Notes under the pieces: model-generated
The model's database searches: none
The model's input: the letters and a program-made list of their open reading frames with translations, nothing else
Told to the model about the DNA's origin: nothing
Part shown: piece after piece, positions 1-7,220 of the stretch
Layout of the letters: every line of letters begins with the position of its first letter
Numbering within the stretch: the stretch's first letter is position 1
Program-made: the position numbers and the translations under genes
Assembly: GCA_937942205.1 (NCBI GenBank)
Contig: CALDFO010000457.1
Span: forward strand, 1-11,668
Length of the DNA: 11,668 nt
Direction: 5' to 3'
Origin: an uncultured Alphaproteobacteria bacterium
Lineage (GTDB): Bacteria; Pseudomonadota; Alphaproteobacteria; Micropepsales; Micropepsaceae

Positions 1-41
1 CTGCACCTTTCCGGCGGCACGGTGGGCCCGGACCACCCCCA

Positions 42-3000
42 ATGCCGCGAACCCGGGCCGAGAAACGCGTGAAGCTGCCTTTCGCGAACTATATCAAGCG
101 GCATCACATAACGCGCACCGCCCTGGGCGCGGGCGTGATCACGGCCGCCATTCTGTTCTTCGTGGTCGGCGCGGGCGTGCGCCTGTTGATCGGCCCCATT
201 TCGCTGGGGCCGTTGCGCGGCACCATCGCCGGGGCGATCCAGCAGGCGCTGCCCGGCATCAACCTGGATTACGACCGCGCCGCCATCGAATGGACGCGCG
301 ACCAGGGACGGGTCAACCTGGTGGTACTGGGCGCGCGCATCAAGGACGCCGGCGGCCGCACCGTCATCCATGCGCCCAAGGCGGCGATCGACCTGGCGGC
401 GGCGCCCTTCCTGCAGGGCCGCTTCGTGGTCCGCCGCATCACCCTGGTCGGCGTCGAGTTCACCCTGGTGCATATGAAATCCGGCCGGGTGCGGCTGGGG
501 TCGGAGAAATTCGCCGACAATGGCGAGGACATCATCGCCCGCATCACCGATGTGATCGATTCCGGCGGCGGCGACTCGTCGCTGGAAAGTTTCGCGGTGC
601 GCGATGCGCGCGTCACCATCCATGACGAGATCACCGGCCTGCATGTGCTGGCCCCGCGCGCCGGGCTGATGATCCGCGACAAGGGCGATCTTCTGGGCGC
701 GACCTTCGAATCCGATGTGGAGATGTCGGGCCGCCGCAGCCATGTCACCGCCGATCTCACCCTGCCGTCCGGCACCGGGCCGGTGGACGGCACCGTGAAG
801 GTGACGGGCCTGGACCTGCGCGGGCTGGGCGCCAATGTCGCCATGTTCGCCGGGGTGCGGGACATTCCGATGGCGATCAGCGCCTCCTCGACCTTCCGGG
901 TGACGCCGGGCGGGATGTTGGGCCGGGCGGATTTCGACATCATCGCCCAGGGCGAGTTGCCGGTCGCCGCCATGACCGGCAAGGCGCTGCATGTCCGCCG
1001 GATGCGTCTGGTCGGCCGCTATGACGGCGCCACGCGCCGCGTCGTTCTCAGCGACGGCAGCCTGGATGCCCGCGAGGCCAAGGCCAACCTGCGCGGGCAG
1101 GCGGACTTTCTGCTGGGCGGCGATGGCGGGCTGGAGAAGATCCGGGCCGGGCTGACGGCGGACAGGATCGCGCTCGACGCGCCGGGCCTGTTCAAGAAGC
1201 CGGTGTCCTATCAGTCGCTGGAGATCGCCGCCGATTACCTGACCGGCCCGCGCCGGTTCGAGGTTTCCAAGCTGGCGGTGACGGCGCGGGGATTCCGCTT
1301 CGACGCCAGCGGCACGCTGACGCTGAACGAGAAGGGCGCGCCGGGCATCGTCGCCAAGGGGCGCATCCCCGCCTTGCCGGTCCGCACGCTGCTGACCTAT
1401 TGGCCGCTGCCGGTCGCGCCCGGCGCGCGCGACTGGATCGACGAGAACATCTTCGCCGGCGAGATCGGACCGTTGCAGGCCGATGTGAATTTCACGCCGG
1501 GCCTGCTGGATCAGGTGATCCTGCCCGAAGAGTCCCTGACGCTGACCTTCGCCATGCGCAATCTGGAAGGCAGCTACGTCAAGGGCCTGACCCACGCCAC
1601 CGGGGTGAACGGCGAGGCGGTGATGACCGGCGACACCTTCCGCGCCAGCTTCTCCTCCGGTCATATCGGCAATCTGGCGGCGACGCGCGGCACCGCATTG
1701 ATCCCCACCCTGCACAAGGTCGGCACGGTGGGCGAGTTCGGCGTTCATATCGAGGGCGCGATGCCCGAGGTGATGACGCTGATCGACATGAAGCCGCTGA
1801 ACTATCCCACCAAGTTCGGCATCGATCCCCGGCAGACCGGCGGCGTGGCCGCGGCCGATCTGATGTTCAAGGTGCCGATGCTGGCGGATCTGCCGGTGGA
1901 CGATGTCGGCATCGCGGTCAAGGCCAAGGTGGACGACTTCGCCATCGCGCTCAGCGCGGGCACCCGCCTCACCAACGGCAATGTCAGCTTCGACATCACC
2001 AATGAAAGGCTGCACCAGGTCGGCATGGTGAACGTGGCGGATTCGCGCCTGTCGGTGGACTGGACGGAGGATTTCCGCACCAAGGATCCCATCACCGGGC
2101 GCATCCTGGTGAAGGGCCCGCTGACCGAGGGCGGACGCCAGGCGCTGAACGTCGGCCTGATGCGCTATTTCCGGGGTACCGCCCCGGTCAGCGCCGATAT
2201 CGCCGCCCGACGCGGGGCGCTGGCGCGCGCCGACGTCACGGTGGATTTCACGCCCGCCAGCCTGTTCGTGCCCATCGTCAATCTGGAGAAATTGCCGGGC
2301 CAGGCGGCCACCGGGCGCATCCAGGTCAACTTCGCGCCCGGCAATATCATGCAGGACCAGGCGATCCATATTTCCGGCCCGTTCCTCAACGCCACCGGCA
2401 CCGCCACCTTCGACAAGACCGGCGACCTGTCGGTGCTGAGTTTCCCGTCCGTGCGGATGGGACCGCTCAACGACCTGTCGTTCCAGCTCAGCCGCACCGC
2501 CAATGGCGATGAGTATGTCCTGCGCGGCCACTCGCTGGACGGCTCGCGGGTCGGGCGCAACGGTTCGGACGAAGCGCCCAGCGCCGCGGCCCGGCAGGAG
2601 GAAGACAATACGCCCATCGGCCGTTTCCGCATCAGCGCGCGGCTGGACCGGATGGCGATGCGCGGCGGCGTCGCCATCATGCCGTTCAACCTGGAACTGG
2701 CGGGGATCGGGAACCGGCCTTCGGCCCTGTCGCTGACGGGCAACCTGGCCATGACCGGCGCCAAGACGGCGCCCATCGCCGCCGCGCTCGAACCCGCCGC
2801 CGGCGGGCGCAAGGTGACGCTGACGGCGGGTGACGCCGGATTGCTGGCGCGCGGCCTGTTTGCCTTCGAGAGTATGCGGGGCGGGGCGCTGACCGCCACC
2901 GTCAACCTGCCGGGACAGGCGACCGACATCGTCAATCCCGACATGCCCGCGCCCGATTTCACCGGCACGCTGACGGTGCGCGACTTCCAGATGGTCAACC

Positions 3001-3470
3001 AGCCCCTGCTGGCGCGGCTGTTCTCGGCCGGGTCACTCAGCGGCTTCGGCGACCTGATGGGCAGCAGCGGCATGTCGCTGGACGAACTCAACATGCCGTT
3101 CACTTCCAAGAACAATGTCATCAGCGTGGACGGCGCGCGGGTGCGCGGCTCGGCGATCGGGGCCAGCGCCGACGGTTATATCGACCGTCCCAAGGGCCAG
3201 ATCGCCTTGAAGGGGTCTCTGGTTCCGGCCTATGGCCTGAATTCCTTCATCAGCAATGTGCCGGTGATCGGCGACATTCTGGCCTCGCGCAAGGGCGAGG
3301 GCGTGTTCGGCGTCACCTATTCGCTGACCGGCAATGCCGAACAGCCCAACCTGTCCACCAATCCGCTCTCCATGCTGACGCCGGGAATCCTGCGGCGCAT
3401 CTTCGAGGGCCATATCCCCACCGCCGCCAACGCGCCGTCGAACGCGCCGCAGCCCAGGCCGGAGCAATAG
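42..3470 (+). CDS. AsmA/YhdP-like envelope protein (DUF3971 and AsmA-like C-terminal region)
   Basis: A protein of 1142 residues, close in size to E. coli YhdP (about 1270). The basic N-terminus (residues 1-25) is followed by one hydrophobic segment at about 26-50. This predicts an inner-membrane anchor with the long remainder in the periplasm. The body is repetitive beta-rich sequence typical of AsmA-family proteins. The C-terminal part (about 970-1125) has the conserved pattern of the AsmA-like C-terminal region, ending in NPLSML, PGILRRIF. Family knowledge: YhdP, TamB and YdbH span the periplasm and help move phospholipids to the outer membrane; applying that role here is inference. The ATG at 42 has no clear ribosome binding site, and the frame stays open to the left edge, so the true start could lie outside the window. 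It converges on tyrS. Confidence 0.85.
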   Translation: MPRTRAEKRVKLPFANYIKRHHITRTALGAGVITAAILFFVVGAGVRLLIGPISLGPLRGTIAGAIQQALPGINLDYDRAAIEWTRDQGRVNLVVLGARIKDAGGRTVIHAPKAAIDLAAAPFLQGRFVVRRITLVGVEFTLVHMKSGRVRLGSEKFADNGEDIIARITDVIDSGGGDSSLESFAVRDARVTIHDEITGLHVLAPRAGLMIRDKGDLLGATFESDVEMSGRRSHVTADLTLPSGTGPVDGTVKVTGLDLRGLGANVAMFAGVRDIPMAISASSTFRVTPGGMLGRADFDIIAQGELPVAAMTGKALHVRRMRLVGRYDGATRRVVLSDGSLDAREAKANLRGQADFLLGGDGGLEKIRAGLTADRIALDAPGLFKKPVSYQSLEIAADYLTGPRRFEVSKLAVTARGFRFDASGTLTLNEKGAPGIVAKGRIPALPVRTLLTYWPLPVAPGARDWIDENIFAGEIGPLQADVNFTPGLLDQVILPEESLTLTFAMRNLEGSYVKGLTHATGVNGEAVMTGDTFRASFSSGHIGNLAATRGTALIPTLHKVGTVGEFGVHIEGAMPEVMTLIDMKPLNYPTKFGIDPRQTGGVAAADLMFKVPMLADLPVDDVGIAVKAKVDDFAIALSAGTRLTNGNVSFDITNERLHQVGMVNVADSRLSVDWTEDFRTKDPITGRILVKGPLTEGGRQALNVGLMRYFRGTAPVSADIAARRGALARADVTVDFTPASLFVPIVNLEKLPGQAATGRIQVNFAPGNIMQDQAIHISGPFLNATGTATFDKTGDLSVLSFPSVRMGPLNDLSFQLSRTANGDEYVLRGHSLDGSRVGRNGSDEAPSAAARQEEDNTPIGRFRISARLDRMAMRGGVAIMPFNLELAGIGNRPSALSLTGNLAMTGAKTAPIAAALEPAAGGRKVTLTAGDAGLLARGLFAFESMRGGALTATVNLPGQATDIVNPDMPAPDFTGTLTVRDFQMVNQPLLARLFSAGSLSGFGDLMGSSGMSLDELNMPFTSKNNVISVDGARVRGSAIGASADGYIDRPKGQIALKGSLVPAYGLNSFISNVPVIGDILASRKGEGVFGVTYSLTGNAEQPNLSTNPLSMLTPGILRRIFEGHIPTAANAPSNAPQPRPEQ

Positions 3471-3494
3471 CTGTCATTCCCGCGAAAGCGGAAC
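3471..3494. repeat. Degraded stem-loop repeat between convergent genes, possible bidirectional terminator
   Basis: The whole gap between two convergent stop codons is a stem-loop: CCGC (3480-3483), loop GAAA, GCGG (3488-3491), with a bulged base and then TT/AA outer pairs. It resembles the dispersed repeat with core ATTCCCGCGAAAGCGGGAAT that I recall from many alphaproteobacterial genomes, but one G is missing from the right arm. There is no T-run, so its role in ending transcription from either side is only a possibility. Confidence 0.5.
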
Positions 3495-4742
3495 TCAGGC
3501 GGGTTTCACCAGCACATGCTTTTTCTTGCCGGATGACAGCTTGAGCACGCCGTCGCCGTTCAGCGCCGAGGCATCCACCGTCAGGCGCGGATCGGACACC
3601 GGCGCATCGTTCAGCTTCAGGCCGTTGTTGGCGATCAGCTTGCGGGCTTCGGAATTGGACGCCGCCAGTCCCGCCGCCACCGCCAGGTTGAGGATGCCGT
3701 CCGGCAGCGTCGCGGTGATGGTCGGCAGGCCCTCGGCCATCACGCCTTCTTCAAAAGCGCGGCGCGCGGTTTCGCCCGCCGCCCGCGCGGCGTCTTCGCC
3801 ATGGGCCAGCGCGGTGGCGGCGTTGGCCAGCACCTTCTTGGCGTCGTTCAACTCCGCGCCCTGCAATTTCTCCAGCCGGGCGATTTCGTCTTCGGAGATT
3901 TCGGTGAACAGGCGCAGGAAGCGGCCGACATCGCCATCCTCGGTGTTGCGCCAGAACTGCCAGTAATCATAAGGGCTGCACATGTCAGGATTCAGCCACA
4001 CCGCGCCCGCCGCGGTCTTGCCCATCTTGGCGCCCGAGGATGTGGTCAGCAGCGGCGTGGTCAGGGCGAAGAACTGCTGGTTCTCGACCCGGCGGCCCAA
4101 TTCGATGCCGGAGACGATATTGCCCCACTGGTCGGAGCCGGAGGATTGCAGGCGGCAGCCATAGCGGCGGTACAGCTCCACGAAGTCGTAAGCTTGCATG
4201 ATGGAATAGTTGAATTCCAGGAAGCTGAACGGCAGGTCGTTCTCGACCTTGGCCTTGACGCTTTCCATCGCCAGCATCCGATTGATCGAGAAGTGCCGCC
4301 CGATCTCGCGCAGGAAGGGGATATATTCCAGCCGGTCCAGCCAGTCGGCATTGTCCACCATGATGGCGTCGGACGGGCCGTCGCCGAAGGTCACAAACCG
4401 CTCGAAGGTCTTGCGGATGGCGGCCTTGTTGGCGTCGATCTGTTCGTCGCCGAGCAGCGGGCGGGCCTCGTTGCGGAAGCTGGGATCGCCCACCTTGGTG
4501 GTGCCGCCGCCGATCAGCACGATGGGGCGGTGACCGGCCTGCTGCATCCGGCGCAGGGTCATGATCTGCAAGGCATGACCGACATGCAGCGACGGCGCGG
4601 TGGCGTCGAAGCCGATATAGCCGGTGACGCGCTCGCGCCCCATCAGCGCATCCAGGTCCGCGTCCGCCGAGCACTGATAATAGGCGCCGCGCGCCGCGAA
4701 AGTACGCAGGAATTCGGACTGGAACTGGGGCGCGGGGGACAT
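3495..4742 (-). CDS. tyrS: Tyrosyl-tRNA synthetase (TyrRS)
   Basis: A class I aminoacyl-tRNA synthetase that charges tRNA-Tyr with tyrosine in the cytoplasm. It has 415 residues from the chosen start, normal for bacterial TyrRS. Visible motifs: YIGFDATAPSLHVGH with the HIGH-type HVGH at 53-56; the tyrosine-binding YSIMQAYDF at 179-187; DQWGN at 204-208; the KMSKS-type KMGKT at 239-243; and a C-terminal S4-like RNA-binding domain at about 348-412. The frame extends 13 codons upstream to an ATG at 4781, but that extension (MLSLSKHEDEEPA) is largely translated from a dispersed repeat. The ATG at 4742 has a GAAGAG ribosome binding site six bases upstream and gives the family's usual length, so I chose it. 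It is transcribed divergently from anmK. Confidence 0.97.
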   Translation of the reverse strand: MSPAPQFQSEFLRTFAARGAYYQCSADADLDALMGRERVTGYIGFDATAPSLHVGHALQIMTLRRMQQAGHRPIVLIGGGTTKVGDPSFRNEARPLLGDEQIDANKAAIRKTFERFVTFGDGPSDAIMVDNADWLDRLEYIPFLREIGRHFSINRMLAMESVKAKVENDLPFSFLEFNYSIMQAYDFVELYRRYGCRLQSSGSDQWGNIVSGIELGRRVENQQFFALTTPLLTTSSGAKMGKTAAGAVWLNPDMCSPYDYWQFWRNTEDGDVGRFLRLFTEISEDEIARLEKLQGAELNDAKKVLANAATALAHGEDAARAAGETARRAFEEGVMAEGLPTITATLPDGILNLAVAAGLAASNSEARKLIANNGLKLNDAPVSDPRLTVDASALNGDGVLKLSSGKKKHVLVKPA

Positions 4743-4748
4743 GGCGGG

Positions 4749-4754
4749 CTCTTC
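4749..4754 (-). promoter_or_regulatory. Ribosome binding site supporting the tyrS start
   Basis: On the - strand this reads GAAGAG, six bases before the ATG at 4742. It supports that start over the upstream in-frame ATG at 4781, which lies inside a repeat. Confidence 0.6.
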
Positions 4755-4756
4755 AT

Positions 4757-4828
4757 CCTCATGCTTCGACAAGCTCAACATGAGGGTGTTAAAGCTTCCT
4801 CCTCACCCTGAGCCTGTCGAAGGGCGAG
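4757..4828. repeat. Inverted pair of dispersed palindromic repeats
   Basis: Two related elements of about 22 bases face each other. 4764-4785 (beginning CTTCGACAAGCTCA) matches the reverse complement of 4801-4822 at 18 of 22 positions, with a 15-base spacer. Each unit also has its own dyad. In the first, CCTCATG (4757-4763) pairs with CATGAGG (4779-4785), and inside it GCTT pairs with AAGC around CGAC. In the second, CTCACCCT (4802-4809) pairs with AGGGCGAG (4821-4828) with one mismatch. I recognise the core (TTCGACAAGCTCA / TGAGCCTGTCGAA) as a repeat common in alphaproteobacterial intergenic DNA. It fills most of the tyrS-anmK gap, which must also hold any promoters for the two genes; I could not identify those. 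Confidence 0.75.
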
Positions 4829-4847
4829 CAGCGCGGGAATAGCACGA

Positions 4848-5966
4848 ATGCCGGAAGTTGTGAAAGTCATTGGCCTGATGAGCGGCACCTCGCTGGATGG
4901 GGTGGATGCGGCGCTGCTGGACACCGACGGCGAGACGGTGGCGCGGCCCGGCCCCGGCCTGACCGTGCCGTATGATGCACAAACCCGCGCCTTGCTGCGC
5001 CAGGCGATCCGGGACGCCGCCACCCTGGCGGAGCAGGATCCGGTGCCGGAATCCATCCGTATGGCGGAGCGTCAGCTGACCGACCGCCATGCCCAGGCCG
5101 TGGCCGCCCTGCTGGACAAGGCCGGGCTGACCGCGCGCCAGGTGGACCTGATCGGCTTTCACGGCCAGACCATCCTGCACCGGCCCGAACAGCGCCGGAC
5201 CTGGCAGATCGGCGACGGTGCGCGGCTGGCGAGGGCCACCGGCATCGGTGTGGTCAATGATTTCCGCAGCGCAGATGTGGCGGCGGGCGGGCAGGGCGCG
5301 CCCCTGATGCCGCTCTATCATGCGGCGATGGCGGGCCAGTCGGTGCTGCCCCAGCCGCTGGTGGTGGTGAATATCGGCGGGGTGGCGCAGGTCACTTATA
5401 TAGACGGCGATTGCGTGCTGGCTTTCGACACCGGGCCCGGAAACGCGCCGATCGACGACTGGATGCAGCGGCATACGGGACAGCCGGTGGACACGGGCGG
5501 GGCGCTGGCGGCCAGCGGGACCGTCCATGACGATGTGCTGGCGGCCATGCTGGACCATCCCTTTTTCGCGCGCCGCCCGCCCAAATCGCTGGACCGGATG
5601 GATTTCGGAATGGCGGCGGTGGAGAGCCTGTCGGCCGCCGATGGCGCGGCCACGCTGGCGGCCTTCACGGCGGCCTCCATCGCCCGCGCCGCCGCGCATT
5701 TTCCGGCGGTTCCGCTGACCTGGATCATCAGTGGCGGCGGGCGCCATAATGATTTCCTGATGGCGCAGTTGCGCGCGCGGCTGCTGGAAAAGGGCGACGC
5801 CAATGTGCTCAAGGCGGAGGGCGCGCGCTGGGATGGCGACGGGCTGGAAGCGGAAGGCTTCGCCTATCTGGCGGCGCGGTCCCGGCTGGGGCTGCCGCTG
5901 TCGCTGCCGACCACCACGGGCGTGCCGTCAGCCCTGACCGGCGGCATATTCCATCCGGTCGCTTAA
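4848..5966 (+). CDS. anmK: Anhydro-N-acetylmuramic acid kinase
   Basis: AnmK phosphorylates and opens 1,6-anhydro-MurNAc from peptidoglycan turnover to give MurNAc-6-phosphate, a cytoplasmic step of cell-wall recycling. The protein has 372 residues, the usual length. Motifs: the phosphate-binding GLMSGTSLDGVD at 9-20; GFHGQT at 103-108; VNIGGVAQVTY at 174-184; FDTGPGN at 193-199, whose Asp194 should be the catalytic base; PPKSLDR at 244-250; GGGRHN at 296-301; and the family's C-terminal WDGDGLEAEGFAYLA block. The ATG at 4848 has GGGA nine bases upstream. It is divergent from tyrS. Its stop (5964-5966) overlaps the stop of the convergent small gene through a shared TTAA. Confidence 0.95.
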   Translation: MPEVVKVIGLMSGTSLDGVDAALLDTDGETVARPGPGLTVPYDAQTRALLRQAIRDAATLAEQDPVPESIRMAERQLTDRHAQAVAALLDKAGLTARQVDLIGFHGQTILHRPEQRRTWQIGDGARLARATGIGVVNDFRSADVAAGGQGAPLMPLYHAAMAGQSVLPQPLVVVNIGGVAQVTYIDGDCVLAFDTGPGNAPIDDWMQRHTGQPVDTGGALAASGTVHDDVLAAMLDHPFFARRPPKSLDRMDFGMAAVESLSAADGAATLAAFTAASIARAAAHFPAVPLTWIISGGGRHNDFLMAQLRARLLEKGDANVLKAEGARWDGDGLEAEGFAYLAARSRLGLPLSLPTTTGVPSALTGGIFHPVA

Positions 5967-6178
5967 TTCGCCTTTTGCGGCTCGATGGCGCGCACGCAGA
6001 CATAGCGGCGCTCGCCCTTTTCAAGCTGCGCCTTGCTTTCGGCATCCAGCTTGGACGGGATGGCGGCGGCGATCGCGGTCTGGCATTCGGCCTCCGACGT
6101 GAAGGTGCCCGCATCGGTGATGACGATGGCCTGCGGCCCGTTCAACATGGCCAACATGACGACGACAACGGCCCACAT
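5963..6178 (-). CDS. Small hypothetical protein, probably exported, two cysteines
   Basis: A 71-residue protein with a hydrophobic N-terminus (MWAVVVVMLAMLNGPQA, about residues 1-17) that looks like a short signal peptide or membrane anchor. A charged segment of about 50 residues follows with two cysteines, in EAECQ and YVCVR, which could form a disulfide in the periplasm. I do not recognise a family with a known function, although small alphaproteobacterial proteins of this shape are common. The frame extends to an ATG at 6268, but those extra 30 residues are encoded by the tandem repeat. The ATG at 6178 has AAGGAAG nine bases upstream and is preferred. The stop at 5963-5965 overlaps that of anmK. 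Confidence 0.65.
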   Translation of the reverse strand: MWAVVVVMLAMLNGPQAIVITDAGTFTSEAECQTAIAAAIPSKLDAESKAQLEKGERRYVCVRAIEPQKAN

Positions 6179-6187
6179 CTCAACGAT

Positions 6188-6194
6188 CTTCCTT
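6188..6194 (-). promoter_or_regulatory. Ribosome binding site of the small exported protein gene
   Basis: On the - strand this reads AAGGAAG, nine bases before the ATG at 6178. It touches the edge of the first tandem repeat copy and argues for 6178 as the start rather than the repeat-derived ATG at 6268. Confidence 0.6.
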
Positions 6195-6307
6195 TTCAAC
6201 TGGGCCACCCGAATGAATCGGGTGGCTGCGAGAGGGCCTAGCGGCCCCTTTTTTTTCAGCTGGGCCACCCGAATGAATCGGGTGGCTGCGAGAGGGCCTA
6301 GCGGCCC
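6193..6307. repeat. Two-copy tandem repeat, 60-base period, each copy with two hairpins
   Basis: 6193-6247 and 6253-6307 are identical over 55 bases except for one position (A at 6199, G at 6259). Each copy has a perfect 9-bp hairpin, GCCACCCGA / TCGGGTGGC around ATGAA (6204-6226 and 6264-6286). A second stem follows, GGGCC / GGCCC around TAGC. In the right copy the second stem extends to a perfect 9 bp (6290-6298 with 6303-6311). A run of eight T (6249-6256) separates the copies. The right copy contains the stop codon (6298-6300) and the last three sense codons of the hydrolase gene. It may be a dispersed palindromic element that duplicated locally. Confidence 0.85.
6234..6256 (+). terminator. 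Candidate intrinsic terminator, + strand
   Basis: GGGCC (6234-6238), loop TAGC and GGCCC (6243-6247) form a short GC stem, followed directly by C and T8 (6249-6256). This is the classic layout of a rho-independent terminator reading rightward, and the 9-bp hairpin at 6204-6226 lies just before it. It could stop transcripts running out of anmK, although those would first cross the small - strand gene. On the - strand the run is A, so it would not terminate the hydrolase transcript by this mechanism. Confidence 0.45.
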
Positions 6308-6954
6308 TCTCTTGGTTTGCTCATCATGTCGGAGACATAGGTCTTCACCGTCTCCACCACATCCGCTTCGTGCTTGTCGAAGAAATGGTTGGCGCCGTCG
6401 ATCTTGTTGTAGGTGATCTTGATGCCCTTCTGGGCCGTCAGCCGGTCCACCAGCTTCTGCACATCGGGCTCGGGCACCACATTGTCCTTGGTGCCGTGCA
6501 CGATCAGGCCCGAGGCCGGGCAGGGCGCCAGGAAGGCGAAATCATACATGCTGGCGGGCGGGGCGATGGAGACGAAGCCGGTGATCTCCGGCCGGCGCAT
6601 CAGAAGCTGCATCCCGATCCAGGCGCCGAAGCTGATGCCGCAGACCCAGACATTGGACGGATTGGGATACAGCGTGTTCATCCAGTCCAGCACGGCGGCG
6701 GCGTCGGACAGTTCGCCCGCGCCATTGTCGAAACTGCCCTGGCTGCGGCCCACGCCGCGGAAATTGAAGCGCACCGTGGTGCAGCCCAGGCCGTGGAACA
6801 TATGGAAAAGGTCATAGACCAGCGGGTTGTTCATGGTGCCGCCGAACTGGGGGTGCGGGTGCAGCACCAGCGCCATGGGCGCGCCCGGATTCTTCTGGCG
6901 CTGGTAACGCGCCTCGATGCGGCCCGCCGATCCCGGCAGAATGATATCAGGCAT
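6298..6954 (-). CDS. Alpha/beta hydrolase (COG2945-like)
   Basis: A 218-residue cytoplasmic alpha/beta-hydrolase-fold protein; the substrate is not predictable. The expected catalytic triad is visible: nucleophile Ser108 in GISFG (106-110), Asp157 in HGTKDNVVP, and His190 in GANHFF. The HPHPQFGGTMNN block (32-43), near the oxyanion region, and FRGVGRSQG (65-73) are typical of the small hydrolases grouped as COG2945. The ATG at 6954 has GGA eight bases upstream, with a stronger purine run (GGGGGAAG) further out. Its last sense codons and its TAG lie inside the right copy of the tandem repeat, so the C-terminal EGR tail is repeat-derived. It is divergent from the iron-sulfur operon, with no evident functional link to it. 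Confidence 0.88.
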   Translation of the reverse strand: MPDIILPGSAGRIEARYQRQKNPGAPMALVLHPHPQFGGTMNNPLVYDLFHMFHGLGCTTVRFNFRGVGRSQGSFDNGAGELSDAAAVLDWMNTLYPNPSNVWVCGISFGAWIGMQLLMRRPEITGFVSIAPPASMYDFAFLAPCPASGLIVHGTKDNVVPEPDVQKLVDRLTAQKGIKITYNKIDGANHFFDKHEADVVETVKTYVSDMMSKPREGR

Positions 6955-7074
6955 GGATTTCCGTCTTCCCCCGGGGCGCTCGCCAGCAAAAAAGTCAGGT
7001 TTTCAGGGCCAAGACCCGATTAAAAACACTGTTTTTTTCAGTTGCTTGCAGGGCATCCCACCTATGCGCCGCCA

Positions 7075-7099
7075 ATACTTGACCAAATTAATCAGGAAC
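7075..7099 (+). promoter_or_regulatory. Putative IscR type 1-like operator
   Basis: The 25 bases begin ATACTTGACC and end TCAGGAAC. Compared by eye with the E. coli type 1 IscR consensus as I recall it (ATAS, YYGACTR, WWW, YAGTCRR, STAT), 21 of 25 positions agree; the differences are at positions 10, 17, 23 and 25. It covers the -35 box of the predicted promoter, a position where bound regulator would repress. The neighbouring gene encodes an IscR-like protein, so autoregulation is the natural inference. Confidence 0.6.
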
Positions 7100-7107
7100 T
7101 CTATACC
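7079..7107 (+). promoter_or_regulatory. Predicted sigma-70-type promoter of the iscR-suf operon
   Basis: TTGACC (7079-7084) and TATACC (7102-7107) are separated by 17 bases and match the -35 and -10 consensus at five and four of six positions. Transcription would start near 7114, giving a leader of about 120 bases. The -35 box lies inside the putative IscR operator. Confidence 0.6.
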
Positions 7108-7220
7108 CCCACCATCAGGCGTAAGGCCCGGAGGTTTTCGTGCCTCTCTCTACACTGGGAGGGGGGGCGAAAAGCAAGGAAAAACGCCCGTTTGCGCCGG
7201 ACATTGCGTCCGGAAATTGC

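Noticed and set aside
1..72. A frame open from the left edge that ends in TGA at 70-72 could be the tail of an upstream gene overlapping the YhdP-like gene.
   Set aside because: Only 23 codons are visible, with no recognisable motif, and the other + frames are also open here, so nothing distinguishes it from chance.
3801..4811. Long + strand open frame opposite tyrS.
   Set aside because: Low-complexity GC-rich shadow of tyrS, which has all the expected TyrRS motifs on the - strand.
6179..6268. N-terminal extension of the small exported protein to an ATG at 6268.
   Set aside because: The extra 30 residues are encoded by the hairpin tandem repeat, and the ATG at 6268 has no ribosome binding site, whereas the one at 6178 does.
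7022..7036. AAAAAC / GTTTTT dyad considered as an intrinsic terminator.
   Set aside because: The stem has only one GC pair and neither flanking gene is transcribed into it; more likely AT-rich promoter-region sequence.
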